Assembly (NCBI RefSeq): GCF_949987515.2
Contig: NW_027192671.1
Coordinates: 744,001-808,000 of the forward strand
Length of the DNA stretch: 64,000 bases
Direction of reading: 5' to 3'
Origin: Delphinus delphis
Taxonomy: Eukaryota > Chordata > Mammalia > Artiodactyla > Delphinidae
The stretch's first letter is position 1, and the number at the start of each line of letters is the position of its first letter. Under the pieces are notes generated by a model, which saw only the letters and a list, made by a program, of their open reading frames with translations, was not told the origin of the DNA and ran no database searches. Shown one piece after another: positions 35,275 through 49,488 of the stretch. A program made the position numbers and the translations under genes.

Positions 35275-36853
35275 TACAGAACAGAACAGGGTCTCAAATT
35301 TAGAAAACCAACTTATGCTTGCTTAAGGGGAAAGGTGAATTGTGGTGCTGCATAAAACCAGAGATTGAAATGAGCACAGATAAAGTTCCTTAAGCCAAAT
35401 ATGGAATAGACAAGAGCTACTCCTTGCTCAACGAAATGGACTCAACACTCCATATTAAACGCCTAAGAATGTACCTGACTAGTAAGTATCTTAAAACCTA
35501 TGGATTGCTATGTCTCCGAAAGAGAATCAAGCATGTGTACAGGGGCATAAACGCAGCAGTGATAGGATTGGAGAGGTTCGGTGAGCAAATGAAGACCCTT
35601 TGAAATCAAATTGCATGGTACCCATTCCACGGGTTTCAACTACCCAGGTTTAAGGTATTCTTCCTTCAGCTAAAACATGCATGTGGAACCTAGAGTATGA
35701 TCAACCATGTGATCGGGAGACGTGTTCAAATATGTCTCAGTTTTCCTCCCCTGGTACTCGGGTGCAACATTCCAGACGCTTTACTAACACTCTCCCCACT
35801 TGGAGAGTCAGTCCCTTTAACCTCCTGTTTGGCCCAGTTTGCAATTTCTGCGGAAGATGAACAGGAATAGCGAGAACCAATGAGAGGCTAGCTGGAGGTG
35901 TCTGGACGGGCAAATTTACTCTCATTTCCCACCAGGAAGAGGAATTAACCAAAGGCTCAGCATGCCGGGCCGGAACCAGATTAGGGCCTGAAGCCATCCT
36001 GCGGTGTTGCGGCCAGGTCACAAGAAAGCGAGTTGAAGAAAGGAGCTCAGGGGCACTGTAATTCACAAACCTGCAGAGTTATAAATGACAGCTATCGTCC
36101 AAAAATAGACTGAAGTAAGGCTGCCAAGAGGACTTGAAAGCGGGGCAGAATTGCAGGAACCCGATTTCAGGAGGTAGACTGGAATTGCATTGAAAGCATA
36201 GGAAAAGAGGAAGAACGTCCACAATGATGCACTTGGCCAAAAAGGGCGTATGCGTTTTTTCCTGAATATATTCAGGAAAAAACGCATACGCCCTTTTTGG
36301 CCAACCAAGCAAGCTTGCAAAGGAAATCTGCACTACAATGAAGTCTCACTTCCCCCCGGTCAAAAGGGCCATCTGAAAAAAGTGTAAAATCCAGAAAGGC
36401 AGGACAGGCCATGGAGAACTGGGAGCCTTGTTATGCTGATGGGCGGGATGTAAATTGCCAACAACCACTTGGGAGAAGTGTATGGTGTTTCCTGAAACAT
36501 CTAAAAAACAAAGCAACAGAACCTAGGGCACTTCCACTTATGGTCCTATAGCTTAGGGAAATTAAAATCAAAAAGACACAGCCACCCCAAAGTTTGGAAC
36601 GGCTCTGTTTACAAGAACCTCGTTTACAGTACAAGTTCAACATCGCAGAAAGTGAAAAATGGATAAAGAAATTGTGGTATTTACGTACAAAGCAATATCA
36701 CTCAGCAATGAAATCTGTGTCATCAGGCCCGTAGCAGCACAATGAGTGGATTCAGGTACGATGATTCTAACTGAAATAAGTCACACAGAAAAAGAAACAT
36801 CATAAGATATCACTAATACACGGAATGTAAACTTGGCTACACAGGAACTGCAT
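35275..36853 (+). repeat. Satellite unit B10
   Basis: Perfect hairpin at 36,233-36,304. Matches B8 in the non-L1 module. One base is lost in 'aaatttactctc' (35,912), which opens a longer fortuitous minus-strand frame (35,737-36,066) but no recognisable protein. Confidence 0.92.
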
Positions 36854-38434
36854 TCCAAAACAGAACAGGGTCTCAAATTTAGAAAACCAACTTATGCTTG
36901 CTTAAGGGGAAAGGTGAGTTGGGGTGCTGCATAAAACCAGAGATTGAAATGAGCACAGAAAAAGTTCCTTAAGCCAAATATGGAATAGACAAGAGCTACT
37001 CCTTGCTCAATGAAATGGACTCAAAACCCCATATTAAACGCCTAAGAATGTACCTGACTAGTAAGTATCTTAAAACCTATGGATTGCTATGTCTCCAAAA
37101 GAGAATCAAGCATGTGTACAGGGGCATAAACGCAGCAGTGATAGGATTGGAGAGGTTCGGAGAGCAAATGAAGACCCTTTGAAGTCATATTGCATGGTAC
37201 CCATTACACGGGTCTTAACTCTCCAGGTTTAAGGTATTCTTCCTTCAGCTAAAACATGCATGTGGAACCCAGAGTATGATCAACCATGTGAACAGGGGAC
37301 GTGTTCAAATATGTCTTAGTTTTCCTCCCCTGGTACTCGGGTGCAATATTCCAGACGCTTTACTAACACTCTCCCCACTTGGAGAGTCAGTCCCTTTAAC
37401 CTCCTGTTTGGCCCAGTTTGCAATTTCTGCGGAAGATGAACAGGAATAGCGAGAACCAATGAGAGACTACCTGGAGGTGTCTGGACGGGCAAATTTAACT
37501 CTCATTTCCCACCAGGAAGAGGAATTAACCAAAGGCTCAGCGTGCCGTGCCGGAACCAGATTAGGGCCTGAAGCCATCCTGCGGTGTTGCGGCCAGGTCA
37601 CAAGAAAGCGAGTTGAAGAAAGGAGCTCAGGGGCACTGTAATTCACAAACCTGCAGAGTTATAAATGACAGCTATCGTCCAAAAAATAGACTGAAGTAAG
37701 GCTGCCAAGAGGACTTGAAAGCGGGGCAGAATTGCAGGAAACCGATTTCAGGAGGTAGACTGGAATTGCATTGAAAGCATAGGAAAAGAGGCAGAACGTC
37801 CACAATGATGCATTTGGCCAAAAAGGGCGTATGCGTTTTTTCCTGAATATATTCAGGAAAAAACGCATACGCACTTTTTGGCCAACCAAGCAAGCTTGCA
37901 AAGGAAATCTGCACTACAATGAAGTCTCACTTCCCCCCGGTCAAAAGGGCCATCTGAAAAAAGTGTAAAATCCAGAAAGGGAGGACAGGCCATGGAGAAC
38001 TGGGAGCCTTGTTATGCTGATGGGCGGGATGTAAATTGCCAACAGACACTTGGGAGAAGTGTATGGTGTTTCCTGAAACATCTAAAAAACAAAGCAACAG
38101 AACCTAGGGCACTTCCACTTATGGTCCTATAGCTTAGGGAAATTAAAATCAAAAAGACACAGCCACCCCAAAGTTTGGAACGGCTCTGTTTACAAGAACC
38201 TCGTTTACAGTACAAGTTCAACATCGCAGAAAGTGAAAAATGGATAAAGAAGTTGTGGTATTTACTTACAAAGCAATATCACTCAGCAATGAAATCTGTG
38301 TCATCTGGCCCTTAGCAGCACAATGAGTGGATTCAGGTATGATGATTCTAACTGAAATAAGTCACACAGAAAAAGAAACATCATAAGATATCAGTAATAC
38401 ACAGAATGTAAACTTGGCTACACAGGAACTGAAT
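36854..38434 (+). repeat. Satellite unit B11, 1581 bp
   Basis: Starts with the 'ctgcattccaaaac' variant shared with B13, B14 and B19. Extra A in 'ccaaaaaatagac' near 37,680. Hairpin 37,814-37,885 has one mismatch (C to A at 37,873 opposite G37,826). Confidence 0.92.
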
Positions 38435-40012
38435 TACAGAACAGAACAGGGTCTCAAATTTAGAAAACCACTTATGCTTGCTTAAGGGTAAAGGTGAGTT
38501 GGGGTGCTGCATAAAACCAGAGATTGAAATGAGCACAGATAAAGTTCCTTAAGCCAAATATGGAATAGACAAGATCTACTCCTTGCTCAACGAAATGGAC
38601 TCAACACCGCATATTAAACGCCTAAGAATGTACCTGACTAGTAAGTATCTTAAAACCTATGGATTGCTATGTCTCCGAAAGAGAATCAAGCATGTGTACA
38701 GGGGCATAAACGCAGCAGTGATAGGATTGGAGAGGTTCGGTGAGCAAATGAAGACCCTTTGAAGTCATATTGCATGGTACCCATTCCACGGGTTTCAAAT
38801 ACCCAGGTTTAAGGTATTCTTCCTTCAGCTAAAACATGCATGTGGAACCCAAGTATGATCAACCATGTGAACGGGAGACGTGTTCAAATATGTCTCAGTT
38901 TTCCTCCCCTGGTACTCGGGTGCAACATTCCAGACGCTTTACTAACACTCTCCCCACTTGGAGAGTCAGCGCCTTTAACCTCCTGTTTGGCCCAGTTTGC
39001 AATTTCTGCGGAAGATGAACAGGAATAGCGAGAACCAATGAGAGACTAGCTGGAGGTGTCTGGACGGGCAAATTTAACTCTCATTTCCCACCAGGAAGAG
39101 GAAATAACCAAAGGCTCAGCGTGCCGTGCCGGAACCAGATTAGGGCCTGAAGCCATCCTGCGGTGTTGCGGCCAGCTCAAAAGAAAGCGAGTTGAAGAAA
39201 GGAGCTCAGGGGCACTGTAATTCACAAACCTGCAGAGTTATAAATGACAGCTATCGTCCAAAAATAGACTGAAGTAAGGCTGCCAAGAGGACTTGAAAGC
39301 GGGGCAGAATTGCAGGAAACCGATTTCAGGAGGTAGACTGGAATTGCATTGAAAGCATAGGAAAAGAGGCAGAACGTCCACAATGATGCACTTGGCCAAA
39401 AAGGGCGTATGCGTTTTTTCCTGAATATATTCAGGAAAAAACGCATACGCCCTTTTTGGCCAACCAAGCAAGCTTGCAAAGGAAATCTGCACTACAATGA
39501 AGTCTCACTTCCCCCCGGTCAAAAGGGCCATCTGAAAAAAGTGTAAAATCCAGAAAGGCAGGACAGGCCATGGAGAACTGGGAGCCTTGTTATGCTGATG
39601 GGCGGGATGTAAATTGCCAACAACCACTCGGGAGAAGTGTATGGTGTTTCCTGAAACATCTAAAAAACAAAGCAACAGAACCTAGGGCACTTCCACTTAT
39701 GGTCCTATAGCTTAGGGAAATTAAAATCAAAAAGACACAGCCACCCCAAAGTTTGGAACGGCTCTGTTTACAAGAACCTCGTTTACAGTACAAGTTCAAC
39801 ATCGCAGAAAGTGAAAAATGGATAAAGAAGTTGTGGTATTTACGTACAAAGCAATATCACTCAGCAATGAAATCTGTGTCATCAGGCCCTTAGCAGCATA
39901 ATGAGTGTATTAAGGTACGATGATTCTAACTGAAATAAGTCACGCAAAAAAAGAAACATCATAAGATATCACTAATACACGGAATGTAAACTTGGCTACA
40001 CAGGAACTGCAT
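38435..40012 (+). repeat. Satellite unit B12
   Basis: Perfect hairpin at 39,392-39,463. One-base loss in 'aaaaccacttatgc' (38,464). The last 120 bp carry 'gtgtattaaggtacg' and 'cacgcaaaaaaag', which recur in B18. Confidence 0.92.
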
Positions 40013-41592
40013 TCCAAAACAGAACAGGGTCTCAAATTTAGAAAACCAACTTATGCTTGCTTAAGGGGAAAGGTGAGTTGGGTTGCTGCATAAAACCAGA
40101 GATTGAAATGAGCACAGATAAAGTTCCTTAAGCCAAATATGGAATAGACAAGAGCTACTCCTTGCTCAACGAAATGGACTCAAAACCCCATATTAAACGC
40201 CTAAGAATGTACCTGACTAGTAAGTATCTTAAAACCTATGGATTGCTATGTCTCCAAAAGAGAATCAAGCGTGTGTACAGGGGCATAAACGCAGCAGTGA
40301 TAGGATTGGAGAGGTTCGGTGAGCAAATGAAGACCCTTTGAAGTCATATTGCATGGTACCCATTACACGGGTCTCAACTCTCCAGGTTTAAGGTATTCTT
40401 CATTCAGCTAAAACATGCATGTGGAACCCAGATTATGATCAACCATGTGAATGGGAGACGTGTTCAAATATGTCTCAGTTTTCCTCCCCTGGTACTCGGG
40501 TGCAACATTCCAGACGCTTTACTAACACTCTCCCGACTTGGAGAGTCAGTCCCTTTAACCTCCTGTTTGGCCCAGTTTGCAATTTCTGCGGAAGATGAAC
40601 AGGAATAGCGAGAACCAATGAGAGACTAGCTGGAGGTGTCTGGACGGGCAAATTTAACTCTCATTTCCCACCAGGAAGAGGAATTAACCAAAGGCTCAGC
40701 ATGCCGGGCCGGAACCAGATTAGGGCCTGAAGCCATCCTGCGGTGTTGTGGCCAGGTCACAAGAAAGCGAGTTGAAGAAAGGAGCTCAGGGGCACTGCAA
40801 TTCACAAACATGCAGAGTTATAAATGACAGCTATCGTCCAAAAATAGACTGAAGTAAGGCTGCCAAGAGGACTTGAAAGCGGGGCAGAATTGCAGGAAAC
40901 CGATTTCAGGAGGTAGACTGGAATTGCATTGAAAGCATAGGAAAAGAGGCAGAACGTCCACAATGATGCACTTGGCCAAAAAGGGCGTATGCGTTTTTTC
41001 CTGAATATATTCAGGAAAAAACGCATACGCCCTTTTTGGCCAACCAAGCAAGCTTGCAAAGGAAATCTGCACTACAATGAAGTCTCACTTCTCCCCGGTC
41101 AAAAGGGCCATCTGAAAAAAGTGTAAAATCCAGAAAGGCAGGACAGGCCATGGAGAACTGGGAGCCTTGTTATGCTGATGGGCGGGATGTAAATTGCCAA
41201 CAGACACTGAGGAGAAGTGTATGGTGTTTCCTGAAACATCTAAAAAACAAAGCAACAGAGCCTAGGGCACTTCCGCTTATGGTCCTATAGCTTAGGGAAA
41301 TTAAAATAAAAAAGACACAGCCACCACAAAGTTTGGGACGCCTCCGTTTACAAGAACCTCGTTTACCGTACAAGTTCAATATCACAGAAAGTGAAAAATG
41401 GATAAAGAACTTGTGGTACTTACGTACAATGCAGTATCACTCAGCAATGAAATCTATGTTATCAGGCCCGTAGCAGCATAATGAGTGGATTAAGGTATGA
41501 TGATTCTAACTGAAATAAGTCACACAGAAAAAGAAACATCATAAGATATCACTAATACACGGAATGTAAACTTAGCTACACAGGAACTGCAT
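40013..41592 (+). repeat. Satellite unit B13, donor-like for B19
   Basis: Perfect hairpin at 40,972-41,043. Its left ~800 bp carry a distinctive set ('gttgggttgctg', 'caaaaccccat', 'ctccaaaagagaatc', 'cagattatgatc') shared with B19 9,476 bp (six units) downstream. The right part has 'accgtacaag' and a private 'agccaccacaaag'. Confidence 0.92.
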
Positions 41593-43171
41593 TCCAAAAC
41601 AGAACAGGGTCTCAAATTTAGAAAACCAACTTATGCTTGCTTAAGGTGAAAGGTGAGTTGGGGTGCTGCATAAAACCAGAGATTGAAATGAGCACAGATA
41701 AAGTTCCTTAAGCCAAATATGGAATAGACAAGAGCTACTCCTTGCTCAACGAAATGGACACAAAACCCATATTAAACGCCTAAGAATGCACCTGACTAGT
41801 AAGTATCTTAAAACCTATGGATTGCTATGTCTCCGAAAGAGAATCAAGCATGTGTACAGGGGCATAAACGCAGCAGTGATAGGATTGGAGAGGTTCGGTG
41901 AGCAAATGGAGACCCTTTGAAGTCATATTGCATGGTACCCATTCCACGGGTTTCAACTACCCAGGTTTAAGGTATTCTTCCTTCAGCTAAAACATGCATG
42001 TGGGACCTAGAGTATGATCAACCATGTGATCGGGAGACGTGTTCAAATATGTCTCAGTTTTCGTACCCTGGTACTCGGGTGCAACATTCCAGACGCTTTA
42101 CTAACACTCTCCCCACTTGGAGAGTCAGTCCCTTTAACCTCCTGTTTGGCCCAGTTTGCAATTTCTGTGGAAGATGAACAGGAATAGCGAGAACCAATGA
42201 GAGACTAGCTGGAGGTGTCTGGATGGGCAAATTTAACTCTCATTTCCCACCAGGAAGAGGAATTAACCAAAGGCTCAGCGTGCCGTGCCAGAACCAGATT
42301 AGGGCCTGAAGCCATCCTGCGGTGTTGCGGCCAGGTCACAAGAAAGCGAGTTGAAGAAAGGAGCTCAGGGGCACTGTAATTCACAAACCTGCAGAGTTAT
42401 AAATGACAGCTATCGTCCAAAAATAGACTGAAGTAAGGCTGCCAAGAGGACTTGAAAGCGGGGCAGAATTGCAGGAAACCGATTTCAGGAGGTAGACTGG
42501 AATTGCATTGAAAGCATAGGAAAAGAGGCAGAACGTCCACAATGATGCACTTGGCCAAAAAGGGCGTATGCGTTTTTTCCTGAATATATTCAGGAAAAAA
42601 CGCATACGCCCTTTTTGGCCAACCAAGCAAGCTTGCAAAGGAAATCTGCACTACAATGAAGTCTCACTTCCCCCCGGTCAAAAGGGCCATCTGAAAAAAG
42701 TGTAAAATCCAGAAAGGCAGGACAGGCCATGGAGAACTGGGAGCCTTGTTATGCTGATGGGTGGGATGTAAATTGCCAACAACCACTCGGGAGAAGTGTA
42801 TGGTGTTTCCTGAAACATCTAAAAAACAAAGCAACAGAGCCTAGGGCACTTCTACTTATGGTCCTATAGCTTAGGGAAATTAAATTCAAAAAGACACAGC
42901 CACCCCAAAGTTTGGAACGGCTCTGTTTACAAGAACCTCGTTTACAGTACAAGTTCAACATCGCAGAAAGTGAAAAATGGATAAAGAACTTGTGGTACTT
43001 ACGTACAATGCAGTATCACTCAGCAATGAAATCTATGTCATCAGGCCCGTAGCAGCATAATGAGTGGATTCAGGTACGATGATTCTAACTGAAATAAGTC
43101 ACACAGAAAAAGAAACATCATAAGATATCACTAATACACGGAATGTAAACTTGGCTACACAGGAACTGAAT
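41593..43171 (+). repeat. Satellite unit B14
   Basis: Perfect hairpin at 42,551-42,622. Right part has 'cttctacttatgg' and 'ttaaattcaaaaag', shared with B19 7,897 bp (five units) downstream. Confidence 0.92.
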
Positions 43172-44751
43172 TACAGAACAGAACAGGGTCTCAAATTTAG
43201 AAAACCAACTTATGCTTGCTTAAGGGGAAAGGTGAGTTGGGGTGCTGCATAAAACCAGAGATTGAAATGAGCACAGATAAAGTTCCTTAAGCCAAATATG
43301 GAATAGACAAGAGCTACTCCTTGCTCAACGAAATGGACTCAACACCGCATATTAAATGCCTAAGAATGTACCTGATTAGTAAGTATCTTAAAACCTATGG
43401 ATTGCTATGTCTCCGAAAGAGAATCAAGCATGTGTACAGGGGCATAAACGCAGCAGTGATAGGATTGGAGAGGTACGGTGAGCAAATGAAGACCCTTTGA
43501 AGTCATATTGCATGGTACCCATTCCACGGGTTTCAACTACCCAGGTTTAAGGTATTCTTCCTTCGGCTAAAACATGCATGTGGGACCTAGAGTATGATCA
43601 ATCATGTGATTGGGAGACGTGTTCAAATATGTCTCAGTTTTCGTACCCTGGTACTCGGGTGCAACATTCCAGACGCTTTACTAACACTCTCCCCACTTGG
43701 AGAGTCAGTCCCTTTAACCTCCTGTTTGGCCCAGTTTGCAATTTCTGTGGAAGATGAACAGGAATAGCGAGAACCAATGAGAGACTAGCTGGAGGTGTCT
43801 GGATGGGCAAATTTAACTCTCATTTCCCACCAGGAAGAGGAATTAACCAAAGGCTCAGCGTGCCGTGCCAGAACCAGATTAGGGCCTGAAGACATCCTGC
43901 GGTGTTGCGGCCAGGTCACAAGAAAGCGAGTTGAAGAAAGGAGCTCAGGGGCACTGTAATTCACAAACCTGCAGAGTTATAAATGACAGCTATCGTCCAA
44001 AAATAGACTGAAGTAAGGCTGCCAAGAGGACTTGAAAGCGGGGCAGAATTGCAGGAAACCGATTTCAGGAGGTAGACTGGAATTGCATTGAAAGCATAGG
44101 AAAAGAGGCAGAACGTCCACAATGATTCACTTGGCCAAAAAGGGCGTATGCGTTTTTTCCTGAATATATTCAGGAAAAAACGCATACGCCCTTTTTGGCC
44201 AACCAAGCAAGCTTGCAAAGGAAATCTGCACTACAATGAAGTCTCACTTCCCCCCGGTCAAAAGGGCCATCTGAAAAAAGTATAAAATCCAGAAAGGCAG
44301 GACAGGCCATGGAGAACTGGGAGCCTTGTTATGCTGATGGGCGGGATGTAAATTGCCAACAACCACTCGGGAGAAGTGTATGGTGTTTCCTGAAACATCT
44401 AAAAAACAAAGCAACAGAGCCTAGGGCACTTCCACTTATGGTCCTATAGCTTAGGGAAATTAAATTCAAAAAGACACAGCCACCCCAAAGTTTGGAACGG
44501 CTCTGTTTACAAGAACCTCGTTTACAGTACAAGTTCAACATCGCAGAAAGTGAAAAATGGATAAAGAACTTGTGGTACTTACGTACAATGCAGTATCACT
44601 CAGCAATGAAATCTATGTCATCAGGCCCGTAGCAGCATAATGAGTGGATTCAGGTACGATGATTCTAACTGAAATAAGTCACACAGAAAAAGAAACATCA
44701 TAAGATATCACTAATACACGGAATGTAAACTTGGCTACACAGGAACTGAAT
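43172..44751 (+). repeat. Satellite unit B15
   Basis: Perfect hairpin at 44,131-44,202. 'atcaatcatgtgattggg' (43,598) is shared with B20 five units downstream. Private 'atgattcacttgg' just before the hairpin. Confidence 0.92.
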
Positions 44752-46331
44752 TACAGAACAGAACAGGGTCTCAAATTTAGAAAACCAACTTATGCTTGCT
44801 TAAGGGGAAAGGTGAGTTGGGGTGCTGCATAAAACCAGAGATTGAAATGAGCACAGATAAAGTTCCTTAAGCCAAATATGGAATAGACAAGAGCTACTCC
44901 TTGCTCAACGAAATGGACTCAACACCGCATATTAAACGTCTAAGAATGTACCTGACTAGTAAGTATCTTAAAACCTATGGATTGCTATGTCTCCGAAAGA
45001 GAATCAAGCATGTGTACAGGGGCATAAACGCAGCAGTGATAGGATTGGAGAGGTTCGGTGAGCAAATGAAGACCCTTTGAAGTCATATTGCATGGTACCC
45101 ATTCCACGGGTTTCAACTACCCAGGTTTAAGGTATTCTTCCTTCAGCTAAAACATGCATGTGGGACCTAGAGTATGATCAACCATGTGATCGGGAGACGT
45201 GTTCAAATATGTCTCCGTTTTCGTACCCTGGTACTCGGGTGCAACATTCCAGACGCTTTACTAACACTCTCCCCACTTGGAGAGTCAGTCCCTTTAACCT
45301 CCTGTTTGGCCCAGTTTGCAATTTCTGTGGAAGATGAACAGGAATAGCGAGAACCAATGAGAGACTAGCTGGAGGTGTCTGGATGGGCAAATTTAACTCT
45401 CATTTCCCACCAGGAAGAGGAATTAACCAAAGGTTCAGCATGCCGTGCCAGAACCAGATTAGGGCCTGAAGACATCCTGCGGTGTTGCGGCCAGGTCACA
45501 AGAAAGCGAGTTGAAGAAAGGAGCTCAGGGGCACTGTAATTCACAAACCTGCAGAGTTATAAATGACAGCTATCGTCCAAAAATAGACTGAAGTAAGGCT
45601 GCCAAGAGGACTTGAAAGCGGGGCAGAATTGCAGGAAACCGATTTCAGGAGGTAGACTGGAATTGCATTGAAAGCATAGGAAAAGAGGCAGGACGTCCAC
45701 AGTGATGCACTTGGCCAAAAAGGGCGTATGCGTTTTTTCCTGAATATATTCAGGAAAAAACGCATACGCCCTTTTTGGCCAACCAAGCAAGCTTGCTAAG
45801 GAAATCTGCACTACAATGAAGTCTCACTTCCCCCCGGTCAAAAGGGCCATCTGAAAAAAGTGTAAAATCCAGAAAGGCAGGACAGGCCATGGAGAACTGG
45901 GAGCCTTGTTATGCTGATGGGCGGGATGTAAATTGCCAACAACCACTCAGGAGAAGTGTATGGTGTTTCCTGAAACATCTAAAAAACAAAGCAACAGAGC
46001 CTAGGGCACTTCCACTTATGGTCCTATAGCTTAGGGAATTTAAAATCAAAAAGACACAGCCACCCCAAAGTTTGGAACGGCTCTGTTTACAAGAACCTCG
46101 TTTGCAGTACAAGTTCAACATCGCAGAAAGTGAAAAATGGATAAAGAAGTTGTGGTATTTACTTACAAAGCAATATCACTCAGCAATGAAATCTGTGTCA
46201 TCAGGCCCTTAGCAGCACAATGAGTGGATTCAGGTATGATGATTCTAACTGAAATAAGTCACACAGAAAAAGAAACATCATAAGATATCAGTAATACACG
46301 GAATGTAAACTTGGCTACACAGGAACTGAAT
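44752..46331 (+). repeat. Satellite unit B16
   Basis: Perfect hairpin at 45,711-45,782, preceded by 'cacagtgatgc' and followed by 'gcttgctaagg', the latter shared with B22. Confidence 0.92.
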
Positions 46332-47910
46332 TACAGAACAGAACAGGGTCTCAAATTTAGAAAACCAACTTATGCTTGCTTAAGGGGAAAGGTGAGTTGG
46401 GGTGCTGCATAAAACCAGAGATTGAAATGAGCACAGATAAAGTTCCTTAAGCCAAATATGGAATAGACAAGAGCTACTCCTTGCTCAACGAAATGGACTC
46501 AACACCGCATATTAAACGCCTAAGAATGTACCTGACTAGTAAGTATCTTAAAACCTATGGATTGCTATGTCTCCGAAAGAGAATCAAGCATGTGTACAGG
46601 GGCATAAACGCAGCAGTGATAGGATTGGAGAGGTTCGGTGAGCAAATGAAGACCCTTTGAAGTCATATTGCATGGTACCCATTCCACGGGTTTCAACTAC
46701 CCAGGTTTTAGGTATTCTTCCTTCAGCTAAAACATGCATGTGGAACCCAAGTATGATCAACCATGTGAACGGGAGACGTGTTCAAATATGTCTCAGTTCT
46801 CCTCCCCTGGTACTCGGGTGCAACATTCCAGACGCTTTACTAACACTCTCCCCACTTGGAAAGTCACCGCCTTTAACCTCCTGTTTGGCCCAGTTTGCAA
46901 TTTCTGCGGAAGATGAACAGGAATAGCGAGAACCAATGAGAGGCTAGCTGGAGGTGTCTGGACGGGCAAATTTAACTCTCATTTCCCACCAGGAAGAGGA
47001 AATAACCAAAGGCTCAGCATGCCGTGCCGGAACCAGATTAGGGCCTGAAGCCATCCTGCGGTGTTGCGGCCAGCTGAAAAGAAAGCGAGTTGAAGAAAGG
47101 AGCTCAGGGGCACTGTAATTCACAAACATGCAGAGTTATAAATGACAGCTATCGTCCAAAAATAGACTGAAGTAAGGCTGCCAAGAGGACTTGAAAGCGG
47201 GGCAGAATTGCAGGAAACCGATTTCAGGAGGTAGACTGGAATTGCATTGAAAGCATAGGAAAAGAGGCAGAACGTCCACAATGATGCACTTGGCCAAAAA
47301 GGGCGTATGCGTTTTTTCCTGAATATATTCAGGAAAAAACGCATACGCCCTTTTTGGCCAACCAAGCAAGCTTGCAAAGGAAATCTGCACTACAATGAAG
47401 TCTCACTTCCCCCCGGTCAAAAGGGCCATCTGAAAAAAGTATAAAATCCAGAAAGGCAGGACAGGCCATGGAGAACTGGGAGCCTTGTTATGCTGATGGG
47501 CGGGATGTAAATTGCCAACAACCACTCGGGAGAAGTGTATGGTGTTTCCTGAAACATCTAAAAAACAAAGCAACAGAGCCTAGGGCACTTCCACTTATGG
47601 TCCTATAGCTTAGGGAATTTAAAATCAAAAAGACACAGCCACCCCAAAGTTTCGAACGGCTCTGTTTACAAGAACCTCGTTTACAGTACAAGTTCAACAT
47701 CGCAGAAATTGAAAAATGGATAAAGAAGTTGTGGTATTTACTTGCAAAGCAATATCACTCAGCAATGAAATCTATGTCATCAGGCCCGTAGCAGCATAAT
47801 GAGTGGATTCAGGTACGATGATTCTAACTGAAATAAGTCACACAGAAAAAGAAACATCATACGATATCACTAATACACGGAATGGAAACTTGGCTACACA
47901 GGAACTGAAT
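46332..47910 (+). repeat. Satellite unit B17
   Basis: Perfect hairpin at 47,290-47,361. 'cttggaaagtcaccgcc' is close to the A1/A3/A4 haplotype ('cttggaaagtca'), so related unit types occur in both arrays. Confidence 0.92.
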
Positions 47911-49488
47911 TACAGAACAGAACAGGGTCTCAAATTTAGAAAACCAACTTATGCTTGCTTAAGGGGAAAGGTGAGTTGGGGTGCTGCATAAAACCAGAGA
48001 TTGAAATGAGCACAGATAAAGTTCCTTAAGCCAAATATGGAATAGACAAGAGCTACTCCTTGCTCAACGAAATGGACTCAACACCGCATATTAAACGCCT
48101 AAGAATGTACCTGACTAGTAAGTATCTTAAAACCTATGGATTGCTATGTCTCCGAAAGAGAATCAAGCATGTGTACAGGGGCATAAACGCAGCAGTGATA
48201 GGATTGGAGAGGTTTGGTGAGCAAATGAAGACCCTTTGAAGTCATATTGCATGGTACCCATTCCACGGGTTTCAACTACCCAGGTTTAAGGTATTCTTCC
48301 TTCAGCTAAAACATGCATGTGGGACCTAGAGTATGATCAACCATGTGATCGGGAGACGTGTTCAAATATGTCTCAGTTTTCGTACCCTGGTACTCGGGTG
48401 CAACATTCCAGACGCTTTACTAACACTCTCCCCACTTGGAGAGTCAGTCCCTTTAACCTCCTGTTTGGCCCAGTTTGCAATTTCTGTGGAAGATGAACAG
48501 GAATAGCGAGAACCAATGAGACTAGCTGGAGGTGTCTGGATGGGCAAATTTAACTCTCATTTCCCACCAGGAAGAGGAAATAACCAAAGGCTCAGCGTGC
48601 CGTGCTGGAACCAGATTAGGGCCTGAAGCCATCCTGCGGTGTTGCGGCCAGCTCAAAAGAAAGCGAGTTGAAGAAAGGAGCTCAGGGGCACTGTAATTCA
48701 CAAACCTGCAGAGTTATAAATGACAGCTATCGTCCAAAAATAGACTGAAGTAAGGCTGCCAAGAGGACTTGAAAGCGGGGCAGAATTGCAGGAAACCGAT
48801 TTCAGGAGGTAGACTGGAATTGCATTGAAAGCATAGGAAAAGAGGCAGAACGTACACAATGATGCACTTGGCCAAAAAGGGCGTATGCGTTTTTTCCTGA
48901 ATATATTCAGGAAAAAACGCATACGCCCTTTTTGGCCAACCAAGCAAGCTTGCAAAGGAAATCTGCACTACAATGAAGTCTCACTTCCCCCCGGTCAAAA
49001 GGGCCATCTGAAAAAAGTGTAAAATCCAGAAAGGCAGGACAGGCCATGGAGAACTGGGAGCCTTGTTATGCTGATGGGCGGGATGTAAATTGCCAACAAC
49101 CACTCGGGAGAAGTGTATGGTGTTTCCTGAAACATCTAAAAAACAAAGCAACAGAGCCTAGGGCACTTCCACTTATGGTCCTATAGCTTAGGGAAATTAA
49201 AATCAAAAAGACACAGCCACCCCAAAGTTTGGAACGGCTCTGTTTACAAGAACCTCGTTTACAGTACAAGTTCAACATCGCAGAAAGTGAAAAATGGATA
49301 AAGAAGTTGTGGTATATACGTACAAAGCAATATCACTCAGCAATGAAATCTGTGTCATCAGGCCCTTAGCAGCATAATGAGTGTATTAAGGTACGATGAG
49401 TCTAACTGAAATAAGTCACGCAAAAAAAGAAACATCATAAGATATCACTAATACACGGAATGTAAACTTGGCTACACAGGAACTGCAT
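47911..49488 (+). repeat. Satellite unit B18
   Basis: Perfect hairpin at 48,868-48,939. Two-base loss in 'caatgagactagc' (48,515). From about 49,310 it carries the B12-type end ('gtgtattaaggtacg', 'cacgcaaaaaaag'). Confidence 0.92.
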
